Assembly: GCF_019457595.1 (NCBI RefSeq)
Contig: NZ_CP080419.1
Coordinates: forward strand, 3,038,001-3,102,000
Length of the DNA stretch: 64,000 nt
Source of the DNA: Shewanella psychrotolerans
Lineage (GTDB): Bacteria; Pseudomonadota; Gammaproteobacteria; Enterobacterales; Shewanellaceae
Direction of reading: 5' to 3'
A program made the translations under genes and the position numbers. Below the pieces are notes generated by a model. It was not told the origin of the DNA. It did not search any database and saw only the letters and a program-made list of their open reading frames with translations. Positions 9,403-18,571 of the stretch are shown here, piece by piece. Each line of letters begins with the position of its first letter. The first letter of the stretch is position 1.

Positions 9403-10059
9403 ATGAATGCAGCCATCATTGGCGCGACCGGATTAGTCGGGAAGCAACTATTAAGACGACTTGTTGCTGATGAAAGATATCAAAATGTCTGGGTGTTAGG
9501 ACGACGAGCGCCTACTTTCGATGATCCCAAATTGGTATTTCAGTCAATTGAGCTGGATACGCTTGAGCAACTCACTTGCCCCTTTCCCATTGACCATGGT
9601 TTTTGCTGTCTTGGCACCACTATGAAGCAAGCAGGCAGCAAAGCGGCATTTTGCGCGGTTGACCAAGATGCGGTGATCCAATTCACCCAGCTTTGCAATG
9701 CCAGTAAAACTGCTGTCATTACAGCACTGGGAGCGGATGCTAATAGCCGTGTGTTTTATAACAAGATCAAAGGTGAAACTGAGTTAAAGCTTACCACTTG
9801 GGCATTAGAGCAAGCCAAAGCCCTGCTGTTAGTACAGCCAAGCTTACTGCTAGGCCAGCGCAGCCATAGTCGAATACTCGAAGATATTGGCCAGTATCTC
9901 ATGCCTGTTATCGCGCCATTAATGCTAGGTCACTTAGCGCAATATCGCCCCATAAAGGCCGAAATTGTCGCCGAGGCAATGCTGTTTACGCTGCATAAAA
10001 TGGAGCCCAAAACCATATCGACATTAAACAATTTGAAAATGCTCAACATGAAGCTCTGA
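9403..10059 (+). CDS. NAD(P)-binding Rossmann-fold oxidoreductase / NmrA-HTATIP2-like protein
   Basis: This 218-residue protein opens with a Rossmann dinucleotide motif, AAIIGATGLVGKQLL. It continues with the short atypical SDR pattern of the HTATIP2/TIP30-like group (HGFCCLGTTMKQAGS, ITALGADANSRVFYNKIKGE). The YNKIKGE stretch contains the usual SDR Tyr and Lys spacing (Y-x3-K). Reactions for this group in bacteria are generally unassigned. The start ATG at 9403 follows GAGAAAG at reasonable spacing. Confidence 0.75.
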   Translation: MNAAIIGATGLVGKQLLRRLVADERYQNVWVLGRRAPTFDDPKLVFQSIELDTLEQLTCPFPIDHGFCCLGTTMKQAGSKAAFCAVDQDAVIQFTQLCNASKTAVITALGADANSRVFYNKIKGETELKLTTWALEQAKALLLVQPSLLLGQRSHSRILEDIGQYLMPVIAPLMLGHLAQYRPIKAEIVAEAMLFTLHKMEPKTISTLNNLKMLNMKL

Positions 10060-10128
10060 CCTATGTTCCCTCGCCAATTAACGCTATACTCCGCGCCTTT
10101 TCATCATTAGACCTCAGCCTGAATTGCT

Positions 10129-10650
10129 ATGCGCTTATTAAAATCAACCACTCATCCCGCTCTCAATAGCCAACAGGCAAACGCGAAAGGCTTTCATCGC
10201 CAAGCCGCACGCGGCATTATTTTACGCGGTGAAGATATTCTGATGCTCTATACCGAGCGCTATCACGATTACAGTATTCCCGGTGGCGGTGTGGATGAAG
10301 GCGAGGATATTCGTCAAGGCTTAATACGTGAACTCGAAGAGGAGACAGGCGCCCACGCCATCTCTATTGTGTCTGAATTTGGTCGTTATGTAGAATACCG
10401 CCCTTGGTATAAAGATGGCTTTGACTTTGTTCATATGGAGTCATTTTGCTTTGTTTGCACCATAGGTGAAACCCTAGGAGACACAAAACTCGAAGCCCAT
10501 GAAATTCAAAATGGCATGCATCCAGTTTGGATTAACATCCATGATGCCATCGCCCACAATGAGCACACTATGGCCCATAGCGATAAGAAAGGGATGTCGA
10601 TAGAGCGCGAAACATTTCTGTTAAAGCGAGTTGTCACAGAACTACTCTAG
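10129..10650 (+). CDS. NUDIX hydrolase
   Basis: The 173-residue protein contains a full Nudix box, GGGVDEGEDIRQGLIRELEEETGA (given here as GGGVDEGED then RELEEETG), at about residues 47-70. Nudix enzymes hydrolyse nucleoside diphosphates linked to another group, using metal held by the REUXEE glutamates. The sequence does not identify the substrate. It lies on its own transcript between the oxidoreductase and the convergent yaiI-type gene, with a hairpin after its stop. Confidence 0.88.
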   Translation: MRLLKSTTHPALNSQQANAKGFHRQAARGIILRGEDILMLYTERYHDYSIPGGGVDEGEDIRQGLIRELEEETGAHAISIVSEFGRYVEYRPWYKDGFDFVHMESFCFVCTIGETLGDTKLEAHEIQNGMHPVWINIHDAIAHNEHTMAHSDKKGMSIERETFLLKRVVTELL

Positions 10651-10669
10651 CGAATAGTTACTCGAACAA

Positions 10670-10690
10670 AAAGGCGCAAATAGCGCCTTT
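10670..10690 (+). terminator. Hairpin after the NUDIX gene
   Basis: Arms AAAGGCGC and GCGCCTTT flank a 5-base loop. The T tail is only the arm itself plus G, so termination may be inefficient. It lies between two convergent genes. Confidence 0.55.
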
Positions 10691-10726
10691 GTGGAGAAGG
10701 TTAAAACAGCAGTTTTGACTATACAG

Positions 10727-11179
10727 TTAACGCTTGTGATGTTTAGTAATAAACCTATCCAACTGATTACCAAAGGCTTGTTTCTCACTTTGGCCTATCG
10801 CTGCGGGCCCACCTGTTTGCACACCACTGGCGCGCATGGTGTCCATAAAGTCACGCATATTTAGGATAGATTTGATATTTTGCGTGGTATATAACTCACC
10901 TCTTGGGTTTAACGCAAAGCCCCCCTTATCTATCACCTCTGACGCCAGCGGAATATCGGCTGTTATCACTAAATCTCCGGCATCGAGACGTTTAACAATC
11001 TCATCATCGGCCACATCGAAACCTGATGATACTGTCACTAAATTGATGAAACGTGACGGCGGGATGCGCATTGCATGGTTAGCCACTAACGTGACCTCAA
11101 TTTCGGCGCGATCGGCGGCGCGAAATAGCATCTCCTTTATCACCCCAGGACATGCATCGGCATCGACCCAAATTTTCAT
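10727..11179 (-). CDS. YaiI/YqxD family protein (UPF0178, DUF188)
   Basis: This 150-residue protein matches E. coli YaiI closely along its length: [17 protein letters not shown] at the start, the middle stretch [12 protein letters not shown], and [11 protein letters not shown]-type residues near the C-terminus ([15 protein letters not shown]). The family has a PIN-like fold with conserved aspartates ([15 protein letters not shown]) and unknown activity. GGAGGG four bases before the ATG at 11179 fixes the start. It is a single gene. Confidence 0.88.
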   Translation of the reverse strand: MKIWVDADACPGVIKEMLFRAADRAEIEVTLVANHAMRIPPSRFINLVTVSSGFDVADDEIVKRLDAGDLVITADIPLASEVIDKGGFALNPRGELYTTQNIKSILNMRDFMDTMRASGVQTGGPAAIGQSEKQAFGNQLDRFITKHHKR

Positions 11180-11410
11180 TTATCCCTCCAACTCGCTTGA
11201 GCAAACACCTATACGCGTATCCATTATGCCCTTGGTTCATACCGGAGGCAGTGCAATGTGCATACATCATTCATTAGCGGCGACTATAGCATAAATCCGC
11301 TTAACGCCTAAAGCTGCCCTTCCCCATCTAAACCTGTACTGAAGAAACACTTTAATAAAAAATATGGTATTTTTATCCCACAATCAGGCTTTTATCAGTA
11401 ATTAATCATT

Positions 11411-12115
11411 ATGAAAGTGGTTACCAAAAACGTACCAGCAGCTATATTTACCCCCGACACCTTCGCCTTCTTGGCCCAGCTCGAAGCCAACAACCACCGC
11501 GACTGGTTTAAAAGCAATCAAGCTGACTATGAAGCTAAGGTACGCACGCCTGCGCTACAATTTATTGAGACAATGGCGCCGCATATTCAGCAGCTCTCAC
11601 CTCGTCTAACTGCGGTGGCAAAAAAGGTGGGTGGCAGCCTAATGCGTCCCCAGCGTGATGCTCGCTTTAGCAAAGACAAAACCCCCTATAAAACGAATGT
11701 CGGTATTCAGTTTCGTCACTTCCAAGGCAAGGACGTACATGCACCTGGTTTTTACCTGCATATTGCAAACGACGGCTGCTTTATCGGTGCTGGCATTTGG
11801 CATCCCGACGGTAAGGCGTTAAACCAGATTCGCAGCTGTATCGTTGACAACCCCAATGCCTATAAACAAGCTTTAAAACAACTGATGGATGCAGGTTTCG
11901 CCCTAGAGGGAGACAGCTTAATCAGGCCGCCTAAAGGACTTGATAAAGACCATCCAATGATTAGTGAGCTTAAGCGCAAAGACTTTATCGCCATCAAGGC
12001 CATCAGCACAGAGCAACTACTTGGCAACGACTTTGCTCTCTGGTGTAGCGAGCAATTTAGCCAAGCTAACAAGCTCATGGGTTATCTTTGCTTTGCATTG
12101 GATTTAGATTATTAA
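11411..12115 (+). CDS. DUF2461 domain protein (TIGR02453 family)
   Basis: The 234-residue protein shows the family hallmarks: FLAQLEANNHRDWFKSNQADYE at the start, then SLMRPQRDARFSKDKTPYKTNVGIQFRH and GFYLHIANDGCFIGAGIWHPD. Function is not known for the family, which occurs widely in bacteria and fungi. The ATG at 11411 has no strong Shine-Dalgarno. It is 16 bp upstream of the SPFH lipoprotein gene, so the two may be cotranscribed. Confidence 0.83.
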   Translation: MKVVTKNVPAAIFTPDTFAFLAQLEANNHRDWFKSNQADYEAKVRTPALQFIETMAPHIQQLSPRLTAVAKKVGGSLMRPQRDARFSKDKTPYKTNVGIQFRHFQGKDVHAPGFYLHIANDGCFIGAGIWHPDGKALNQIRSCIVDNPNAYKQALKQLMDAGFALEGDSLIRPPKGLDKDHPMISELKRKDFIAIKAISTEQLLGNDFALWCSEQFSQANKLMGYLCFALDLDY

Positions 12116-12131
12116 AAAATAGGGATATTAG

Positions 12132-12974
12132 ATGAACAAACAATTAACGATTAAAACAATCATAAAACCACTAACGGTATTAATTAGTGTCGGTCTCTTC
12201 AGCGCCTTACTATCTGGCTGTACCAACCCAAACACCCCAGCAGGTGAAGAAGGTTATGTATTCGAAAAACCGAGAATTTTTGGTTCTGGTGGATATCGCG
12301 GCAGTCTGATTGGACCTAGCAACTATGGGGTATCATTATGGCGTAACGAAATTATTAATATCGATATGCGGCCAAATACCTACACCGAAAACTTCAAGAT
12401 ACTGGCCAATGATGATCTCAACATCAGTTTCAATTTTCATGCAGTCATCGCTATCAAATCAGGCTCAGTCAGAGAAGTGGTTGAACAATATGGCGCAGAA
12501 AACTGGTACATCCGCTTTGTGCGTGAAACCTTCAGAACCTATGTCCGCGATGAAGTGCAGCGCTATGATAGTGTTGCCCTGAAAGAAAACCGTTCAAAAA
12601 TCGCTGAATCGGTCGAGATAAAACTCAAAAACTACCTTAAAACATCACCGTTTCAGCTCAGAAACGTAGTAGTAGGCAATATCAACTATCCAGAGATTGT
12701 GGCGATTGCGGTGGAGAAAAAACTTGCCGCGCAGCAGCTGCTCTCTGAGAAAGAAACCCAAAAAGAGATCGCGCAAAAAGATGCCGAGATCCGCATTGAA
12801 GAAGCCAAAGGTATCGCCGAGGCACAAAAGATTATCAACACCACCTTAACCCCGAATTACCTGCAACATGAAGCCATTAATGCCCAATTAAAAATGGCTG
12901 ATTCGCCCAATCATACAACGGTATATATCCCTGTTGGAACCAACGGTATTCCGCTGATTAAAGGCGCGAAATAG
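12132..12974 (+). CDS. SPFH (band 7) domain lipoprotein
   Basis: The 280-residue protein has a lipoprotein signal with lipobox LSGC (Cys30). The SPFH domain spans about residues 40-230 (DDLNISFNFHAVIAIKSG; VVGNINYPEIVAIAVEKKLAAQQ). A charged helical tail rich in Glu, Lys and Ala (KETQKEIAQKDAEIRIEEAKGIAEAQK) follows, typical of stomatin/prohibitin-like proteins that oligomerise at membranes. It is probably tethered to a membrane through its lipid and faces the periplasm, which is less usual for the family. A RBS (AGGGA) precedes the ATG. The GST gene follows after 21 bp. Confidence 0.82.
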   Translation: MNKQLTIKTIIKPLTVLISVGLFSALLSGCTNPNTPAGEEGYVFEKPRIFGSGGYRGSLIGPSNYGVSLWRNEIINIDMRPNTYTENFKILANDDLNISFNFHAVIAIKSGSVREVVEQYGAENWYIRFVRETFRTYVRDEVQRYDSVALKENRSKIAESVEIKLKNYLKTSPFQLRNVVVGNINYPEIVAIAVEKKLAAQQLLSEKETQKEIAQKDAEIRIEEAKGIAEAQKIINTTLTPNYLQHEAINAQLKMADSPNHTTVYIPVGTNGIPLIKGAK

Positions 12975-12995
12975 CTTACAAAAGGAGATGGATCA

Positions 12996-13616
12996 ATGAA
13001 ACTGTACGAATTAGCCATGACCCCAAGTGCAAGACGCGTCAATATTTTCCTCAATGAGCTGGGAATTGAACTTGCTCGTGAAAGTCTCAACCTTCGTGCT
13101 GGTGATAACCTCAGCGATGAATTTAAAGCTATCAGTATCAATGGCCGCATTCCAGTACTTGAGCTTGATGATGGGCAAACCTTATGTGAATCCATGGCAA
13201 TATGCCGCTACTTTGACGAACTCAATCCAGCGGAGCATTCGCTATTTGGCAATACCCCTCTGGAAAAGGCACAGGTTGAAATGTGGCAGCGGATCTGTGA
13301 ACTGCAAGGCTTATTCGTCGCGTTTCAGGCATTTAGAAATATCACTAAGATTTACCAAGATCGTGAGCGCTGCGTCGAAGCTTGGGGAGAAGAGTCTCGC
13401 CAACGTGTTATCGAATTTCTACCCACACTAGAGAAACAGCTCAGCAAGCAGCCCTATGTCGCTGGAGAACACTTTTCGGTCGCTGACATTACCGCCTATG
13501 TAATGATGAGCTTCATCAAGAATCTTGAGATAACCCCAAGCGACGAGCAACCCCATATCAAAGCCTGGTTAAACAAGATGGAACAACGCCCCTCCATCAT
13601 CGCAGTCAACGGCTAA
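12996..13616 (+). CDS. Glutathione S-transferase family protein
   Basis: The 206-residue protein has an N-terminal thioredoxin-like domain starting MKLYELAMTPSARRVNIFL, with the glutathione-contact segment GRIPVLELDDG and ESMAICRYF. An all-helical C-terminal domain follows, with the conserved N-capping motif FSVADITAYV. It would bind glutathione in the cytoplasm and conjugate or reduce electrophiles. The substrate is unknown. AGGAG lies 8 bases before the ATG. Its 21-bp spacing from the SPFH gene suggests one transcript. Confidence 0.87.
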   Translation: MKLYELAMTPSARRVNIFLNELGIELARESLNLRAGDNLSDEFKAISINGRIPVLELDDGQTLCESMAICRYFDELNPAEHSLFGNTPLEKAQVEMWQRICELQGLFVAFQAFRNITKIYQDRERCVEAWGEESRQRVIEFLPTLEKQLSKQPYVAGEHFSVADITAYVMMSFIKNLEITPSDEQPHIKAWLNKMEQRPSIIAVNG

Positions 13617-13651
13617 CACCGCGCCCAGTTTTGAAGGGCAGAAACAAACAA

Positions 13652-13681
13652 GGCGAGCCCAAGCCAAGGCTCAAGCTCGCC
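13652..13681 (+). terminator. Hairpin after the GST gene, weak T tail
   Basis: GGCGAGC pairs with GCTCGCC, and GAGCC with GGCTC inside, but CTTCAACT follows and not a T run. It may be a pause or Rho-linked end. Its position between convergent genes supports an end-of-transcript role. Confidence 0.45.
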
Positions 13682-13796
13682 CTTCAACTAACACTTATTA
13701 TCGAAAGCCCATATAAATCAGCAGCGCCTAATATGCGACGTAAAAAATTGTAAAATGACCTAATAGGAAGCGAAAGAACAAAATTGACCAGAACAA

Positions 13797-14681
13797 CTAT
13801 TGGCCAAGAAACGCTTGAAGCTTTGGCAAGAAAGCTTTGCCATCTGATACACCGCGATGATATACCGCCTCGACTTTGGACACATCACGCTCTAAACGCG
13901 ATAGCCCCAAAGACGTTTCGGGCTGTAAAACCAGCGCAGTGCCCGCTGCCTGAGCGGAGGCTAAGTCAGTTAGTGCGTCGTTATAAACTTGATGACGGGC
14001 TAATATCGCCGCAGCGACTTTGGGGTAACGACGGTAAACGCGCTGTGCTAACCACTTAAATTTAAAGGCTGATTTTCGATAATTAGGCTCTTGGGTCAAA
14101 ATAACCACCTGGCGTTGATACCCATCAGCTCGCGCTTGCGCTAAAGGAATAGGTTCAGCAATCCCCCCATCTAGGTAAGGCATATTGTTTAGCATTGTGG
14201 GCGTGGAGATAAACGGCAAACTACTTGAGGCGATAAGAACCTCCAAAAACTGATCGTGTTCGGCAAAATCACCCTTACCAAAAAATTCAGTCTCACCCGT
14301 TAAGCAATTAAAGGCGCCTACCTTAAACTCAGCATTACTACGTTGAAAAGTCTCAAAATCGTAAGGTAACAGTTCATGGGCCATACGCCGGTAGGTAAAG
14401 TCGGTATTAACATAGTTGCCGTCACGCAAGAAATACTTAAATCCCATATAACGCTTGTCGGCAAGATAGTTCTGCTGAATTTTTAGATTGCGTCCATGTT
14501 GAAGTGATAAATAAGATGCGGGGTAAATAGCGCCAGCAGAAACACCCACTTGATATTCAAAGTGAACATTAGCCTCAAGGAAAGCATCAAGCACACCTGC
14601 AGTATAGATGGCACGAAGCCCACCGCCCTCAAGCACTAAAGCTGGTGTTGTTCTATTAATACCACTTATCTCACGATCCAT
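13797..14681 (-). CDS. Patatin-like phospholipase family protein (YjjU-like)
   Basis: The 294-residue protein carries the full patatin signature. The oxyanion loop is EGGGLRAIYTAGVLD, the nucleophile elbow GVSAG (Ser in GxSxG) and the catalytic Asp lies in LDGGIAEP. These enzymes are Ser-Asp lipid acyl hydrolases. The C-terminal half resembles E. coli YjjU, whose substrate is unknown. It lies 80 bp downstream of the marR-type gene on the same strand, so the regulator and hydrolase may form one unit. Confidence 0.85.
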   Translation of the reverse strand: MDREISGINRTTPALVLEGGGLRAIYTAGVLDAFLEANVHFEYQVGVSAGAIYPASYLSLQHGRNLKIQQNYLADKRYMGFKYFLRDGNYVNTDFTYRRMAHELLPYDFETFQRSNAEFKVGAFNCLTGETEFFGKGDFAEHDQFLEVLIASSSLPFISTPTMLNNMPYLDGGIAEPIPLAQARADGYQRQVVILTQEPNYRKSAFKFKWLAQRVYRRYPKVAAAILARHQVYNDALTDLASAQAAGTALVLQPETSLGLSRLERDVSKVEAVYHRGVSDGKAFLPKLQAFLGQ

Positions 14682-14761
14682 ATCGCTCTCACATTCCTAC
14701 AACCAAGTTTTGTTTGCACAAAAACCAATCTGCACGCCAAGAGATTACCTGAGCGAAACAC

Positions 14762-15238
14762 TTATTCTTCGGCTTGTATCTGACCCACGAGCAAAACGGG
14801 CGCTGCATCGAGTTCGTTGGCATCCATCATAGAAGCAATTCGTTCTACAGCAGAGAGCAGTTGACTTTGTTCCCACTCTTCAAGATTTTGATAACGCTTA
14901 ATAAAATGATCCTGCAATGGTTTAGGGGCACCACTTAAAATCGTTACTCCCGCATCACTTAATGACAAATGCCACTTGCGCTTATCTGACTCGCTGCGGG
15001 TTCTGACAACAAGGTCACGTGCTTCGAGTCTATCAATAATAGTCGCCACAGTGGCAGGACTTAGCGCCACCTCTTGAGCCACGTCTTTAGCTAAAGGGCG
15101 ATCTAGTTGAGAGATGGTTTGAATCACCATCAGCTGTGGACCTGTTAGGCCAGACTGCTTATTGAGTTGCCGAGAATGTATATCGATGGCTCTGATCACT
15201 CGGCGCAATGAAATTAATAGTTGTTCGTACTTTTCCAT
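14762..15238 (-). CDS. MarR family transcriptional regulator
   Basis: The 158-residue protein has a winged-helix core: LTGPQLMVIQTISQLDRPLAKDVAQEVALSPATVATIIDRLEARDLVVRTRSESDKRKWHLSLSDAG is the classical MarR pattern, with recognition helix and the DxR wing (given here as a description of residues 31-97). Members usually repress nearby genes and are released by small phenolic ligands. The patatin gene 80 bp downstream is the closest candidate target; autoregulation is also likely. The start ATG at 15238 follows AGAGGGG. Confidence 0.88.
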   Translation of the reverse strand: MEKYEQLLISLRRVIRAIDIHSRQLNKQSGLTGPQLMVIQTISQLDRPLAKDVAQEVALSPATVATIIDRLEARDLVVRTRSESDKRKWHLSLSDAGVTILSGAPKPLQDHFIKRYQNLEEWEQSQLLSAVERIASMMDANELDAAPVLLVGQIQAEE

Positions 15239-15556
15239 AATCCCCTCTCATTTCAGCTGCACAATAACAGAAATATGACTTCGACTCATGCTCGAAATGC
15301 AAAAAACAGAGCAACCTAATTAGCTTGCTCTGCTTTTGTACTGACTAGGGTCTCAATAATAGCAATTAGTATAAAGATGTGATCGCTCAGCAACGATTTA
15401 GCACTAAGGGTTAGCGGGACTTTTTAAATATCTATAGGCTCCCCGCTCTTCATCCGTAAAATAGGCCTAGCGAATCTGTTAAGCAAAGCTCCCAAAAGCA
15501 ACGACATCTGTTAAACTTGCGGCTTCGAAATTAGAACCAGCGCTAGGCAAATATTC
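15239..15556. other. 318-bp divergent intergenic region between marR and the methyltransferase gene
   Basis: It holds the hairpin at 15301-15332 and must contain divergent promoters. No clear operator palindrome for the MarR protein was recognised. Confidence 0.4.
15301..15332 (-). terminator. Terminator-like hairpin upstream of marR
   Basis: CAGAGCAA pairs with TTGCTCTG. On the minus strand it ends in six T, and on the plus strand in CTTTT. No gene on the minus strand ends here. It could be an attenuator in the marR leader, or the end of a short RNA transcribed from about 15340-15540. Confidence 0.55.
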
Positions 15557-16960
15557 ATGGTCGATACTTCAGCTTCTCCATTAACCTCAGCAGCGACAGA
15601 TAAGGCATCGAACGTGTCGATAACTGAAACCATCCATCAAGATGTAAATGCTGATACATCCCCCCATAAACGCGCATTGAGTTACAGCATCACTATTCAT
15701 CAACTATTTGAACAAGTGATGCAGAGTAAGATGCCCGCGGATCGCGTAGTCGCAGAGTATTTTCGTACCCATAAAAAACATGGTTCAAAAGACAGACGCG
15801 TCATTAGAGAAAGTTTGTTTGGGCTATTCCGCTGGCACGGGTGGCTGAAACAACTGCCTCAAGTGTGTAATGCACCTCAAGCCTGGTTTGCTTCATTAGT
15901 GTTAACGGCAAAAATCGAAGATCATCCATGGCAAGATATTCGTGATGCCTGGTTTAGTTTTGCGGCATTAACTGAACTTGAACACATTAATAACACAAAT
16001 GATATTAGTAGCTTAGTTCTCAAGCTTAAGATGATGCAAAACTGCTTTAGTGAGCTTGCTATTGCCATTACCGATTTGGTGCCTAACTGGTTCTGGGCGC
16101 ACTATCCTGACTCGACACCACAAGAGCAACATGCCCTTATCGAATCCCTATGCTCTCGTCCACCGATATGGGGACGCCTACAAGGAATAGATGGCAACAA
16201 GGCTATCGCGGCATTAAGCGATAGCGACATCCCAGCATCGATGAGCGCCTACTTTAGTGATGCCATTAATCTTGGCCATAAGAGCATTAACCTTAATGGA
16301 TTAACACTCTATACCGAAGGCCAACTGGAGATCCAAGATCTCGGTTCTCAGGTAATAGGTAATATCTGTATGCCAAAAGATGATCAGCTATGGTGGGATA
16401 CTTGCAGCGGTGCGGGCGGAAAAACGCTGCAGCTGCGCTCCTTGATGTTACAGCAAAACCCTCACAGCAAAGGCAGTATAGTGGCCTCTGATATTCGTCG
16501 TAAGCCACTAGAAGAGCTGAATAAACGAGCTAAGCGGGCAGGCTTTACACAGATACGCGTATCACCTTGGCAATCGGACGCCCTTCCCGTGCCAAGCGAA
16601 CATTTCGATGGAGTATTAGTTGATGCGCCCTGCAGTTGCACTGGCACGTGGCGACGCAATCCCGATATGCGCTGGCTCGATGATGAAACCGCGATTACCG
16701 ACAAACCGGCACTGCAGCTCGATATCTTAAGCCGCGCATCTGCCGCGGTAAAATCGGGCGGCGTATTGGTATATGCCACCTGTTCATTGAGTCCTAGTGA
16801 AAATGAAGCGGTTGTTGAGTCCTTTTTAGCCACTCACGGTGAATTTACCCTACAAGCATTAACCCACCCATTTACAGGTGATGTTTCATCAATGCTAACG
16901 GTCCTTCCCTATCAGGCCGATAGCGACGGCATGTTTGTCGCCAAAATGGTAAAGGGTTAA
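15557..16960 (+). CDS. RsmB/NOP family class I SAM-dependent RNA methyltransferase
   Basis: The 467-residue protein has an N-terminal NusB-like helical region (about 40-130, RVVAEYFRTHKKHGSKDRRVIRESLFGLFRWHG). A Rossmann methyltransferase domain follows, with the SAM loop DTCSGAGGKTLQL. The two family cysteines sit in VDAPCSCTGTWRRNPD and YATCSLSPSENEAVV; they act as covalent catalyst and release cysteine in m5C formation. The RNA target is uncertain: E. coli RsmB modifies 16S C967, but this protein differs enough that I do not use that name. It is transcribed alone. Confidence 0.87.
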   Translation: MVDTSASPLTSAATDKASNVSITETIHQDVNADTSPHKRALSYSITIHQLFEQVMQSKMPADRVVAEYFRTHKKHGSKDRRVIRESLFGLFRWHGWLKQLPQVCNAPQAWFASLVLTAKIEDHPWQDIRDAWFSFAALTELEHINNTNDISSLVLKLKMMQNCFSELAIAITDLVPNWFWAHYPDSTPQEQHALIESLCSRPPIWGRLQGIDGNKAIAALSDSDIPASMSAYFSDAINLGHKSINLNGLTLYTEGQLEIQDLGSQVIGNICMPKDDQLWWDTCSGAGGKTLQLRSLMLQQNPHSKGSIVASDIRRKPLEELNKRAKRAGFTQIRVSPWQSDALPVPSEHFDGVLVDAPCSCTGTWRRNPDMRWLDDETAITDKPALQLDILSRASAAVKSGGVLVYATCSLSPSENEAVVESFLATHGEFTLQALTHPFTGDVSSMLTVLPYQADSDGMFVAKMVKG

Positions 16961-17490
16961 CCATAGCGTTAATTGGCCGGCGATAACTCGTCGGCCAATG
17001 ATGTATCGATACTATTTTAAAGCCAAAACCTGCGATTATTCCCGCATCTGTCTGCGCCTTCACTAAACTAGCTGAGCTTAACTCCAAGTTACCTTCAGTC
17101 TAAAAGATCTGCTCGCTCAGCGAGCGTTTAGCGCTTCTGAGGTGAGGTTATTCATTGTTCCTCGGCGCTAGCATCCTCGGTAACCGCGCCATGCGTTACC
17201 CTAGCGCCTAAATTCCTTCAGTCGAGCTTTGCCCTATCTCTATATAGTCATACATTATATCGATTGGTAGTACTTAAAAAATGTCACGCTACCGTCTTAT
17301 GTTTGTCACAGCGCTGTCACTTACGCTTTTTAGTATGCCATTTGATGATTAATGAGCAAAATCTGCTGCATCGATTGACCCTGTTTTACTGCGTTGCAGG
17401 CTGTCGAGATAGCGACAACTCATCGTCTTAACCAGTAAAGGTTTTCAGTAAACGGCGACAAAAATCAACAATGTTTTACAGACGCTAGAT
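16961..17490. other. 530-bp intergenic region with hairpins
   Basis: ATTGGCCG/CGGCCAAT at 16970-16997 forms an 8-bp stem without a T tail and probably lies near the end of the methyltransferase transcript. GCTCGC/GCGAGC follows at about 17109-17125. Further on, TTGTCACAGCGCTGTCAC at about 17303-17320 contains a 16-bp GTCACAGC-type near-repeat. No gene is supported here. Confidence 0.4.
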
Positions 17491-17685
17491 ATGGATATTG
17501 CAATGTCACACTATGATGAATACTTAGACAAATATGAAATGGTACCCAATGGCTCAACACCATGGGAGCTCGACTCACAAGACAAACAGCGTGGAAAACG
17601 GGCTAAACAACGACGTCGCCAGCAGAGTGAACAGCAAAAACGACATAGCAATAGTGATAATTATCGAGAAGAACAGTGGCGTTAG
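17491..17685 (+). CDS. Small basic hypothetical protein
   Basis: A 64-codon frame has a strongly basic C-terminal half (KQRGKRAKQRRRQQSEQQKR). The N-terminal part MSHYDEYLDKYEMVPNGSTPWEL looks protein-like. The start may be ATG 17491 or the in-frame ATG at 17503; neither has a clear ribosome binding site. No family is recognised. The basic tail could bind RNA or DNA, but that is only composition. Confidence 0.5.
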   Translation: MDIAMSHYDEYLDKYEMVPNGSTPWELDSQDKQRGKRAKQRRRQQSEQQKRHSNSDNYREEQWR

Positions 17686-17768
17686 CGGATAAATATTGCG
17701 CCCAGTTAATAAAAGGCTCGTAGGCATTTAAGCAATCAGCTGAAACAAGCGACGAGCCGAGTAAAACG

Positions 17769-18302
17769 CTAAAATCTTGCTGCCGCACCGATATAAAAAC
17801 CATTATCAAAAGTGCTGTCTCTTCGATGATCGTATTGCAGACGAATATTACGGTATCCCACAAATAACCCTAACGCAGGATTCAGTTGAAACTGAATTCT
17901 GCCATCAAGTTCATATTGACCATCTATATCGCCAAAACTGAGTACCGAAGGAGCATAGTATGCCGAGGTCTTCAGCGCTATGTTAGAGCCCAGATCCATT
18001 GAATAGCGCCCACCAATGGAAACAAGGCTGCCATTTTGACTCTGCTTAGCCCAATAATGAGAAAACTTTGGACCAATTTCAAAATGGTGGATCCCCGCAT
18101 TATGAGTCATATGTGCCGCAGCCGACACCGCATGACCATCATCATCGGAATAGATATAGCCAAGTACAAGATTGGCCGACTTATTCAAATTCATCTCTAC
18201 ATCGGCAGAGAGTACATCATCATTGATACCCACATTAATATCGGTCGCATTAGCAGACAATGCCATTAAGCCTAAACTAAATACTGCAAATCTAGATTTC
18301 AT
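17769..18302 (-). CDS. YfaZ family outer-membrane beta-barrel protein
   Basis: This is a 177-residue protein with an N-terminal signal peptide (MKSRFAVFSLGLMALSANA) and then alternating hydrophobic strands. It ends with the aromatic beta-barrel signature (GFYIGAAARF). The YfaZ family consists of small outer-membrane proteins of unknown function. The start at 18302 is favoured because AGAGG precedes it at 5-6 bases and it places the signal peptide first. The longer frame from 18344 adds 14 residues. It is a single gene. Confidence 0.8.
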   Translation of the reverse strand: MKSRFAVFSLGLMALSANATDINVGINDDVLSADVEMNLNKSANLVLGYIYSDDDGHAVSAAAHMTHNAGIHHFEIGPKFSHYWAKQSQNGSLVSIGGRYSMDLGSNIALKTSAYYAPSVLSFGDIDGQYELDGRIQFQLNPALGLFVGYRNIRLQYDHRRDSTFDNGFYIGAAARF

Positions 18303-18571
18303 AAATACCTCTTTGAATATTGATCGCAGAGTAGCAAAACGCAAAAAGGTTAACTATCAAAACTTAGCTATCTTATTGTTTAAAAAGATTTAAGCAACAA
18401 AGTGCATAACATAAAGCCACAAATCAAACCCAAGTAAAACAGCTGTATCACGCAGACACATCGATAGGTTGATACATCACACTCCTCTGGAGAGGTGCAC
18501 CAAAACAAATTAAATTGCGCACAACTTAATTTGCTGCTAGTCTAAGATTAAAACAAGCATGGGAGAGTATT

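Noticed and set aside
10836-11294. 152-codon plus-strand frame opposite the yaiI-type gene
   Set aside because: It is the antisense shadow of a well-supported YaiI family gene and has no protein family character.
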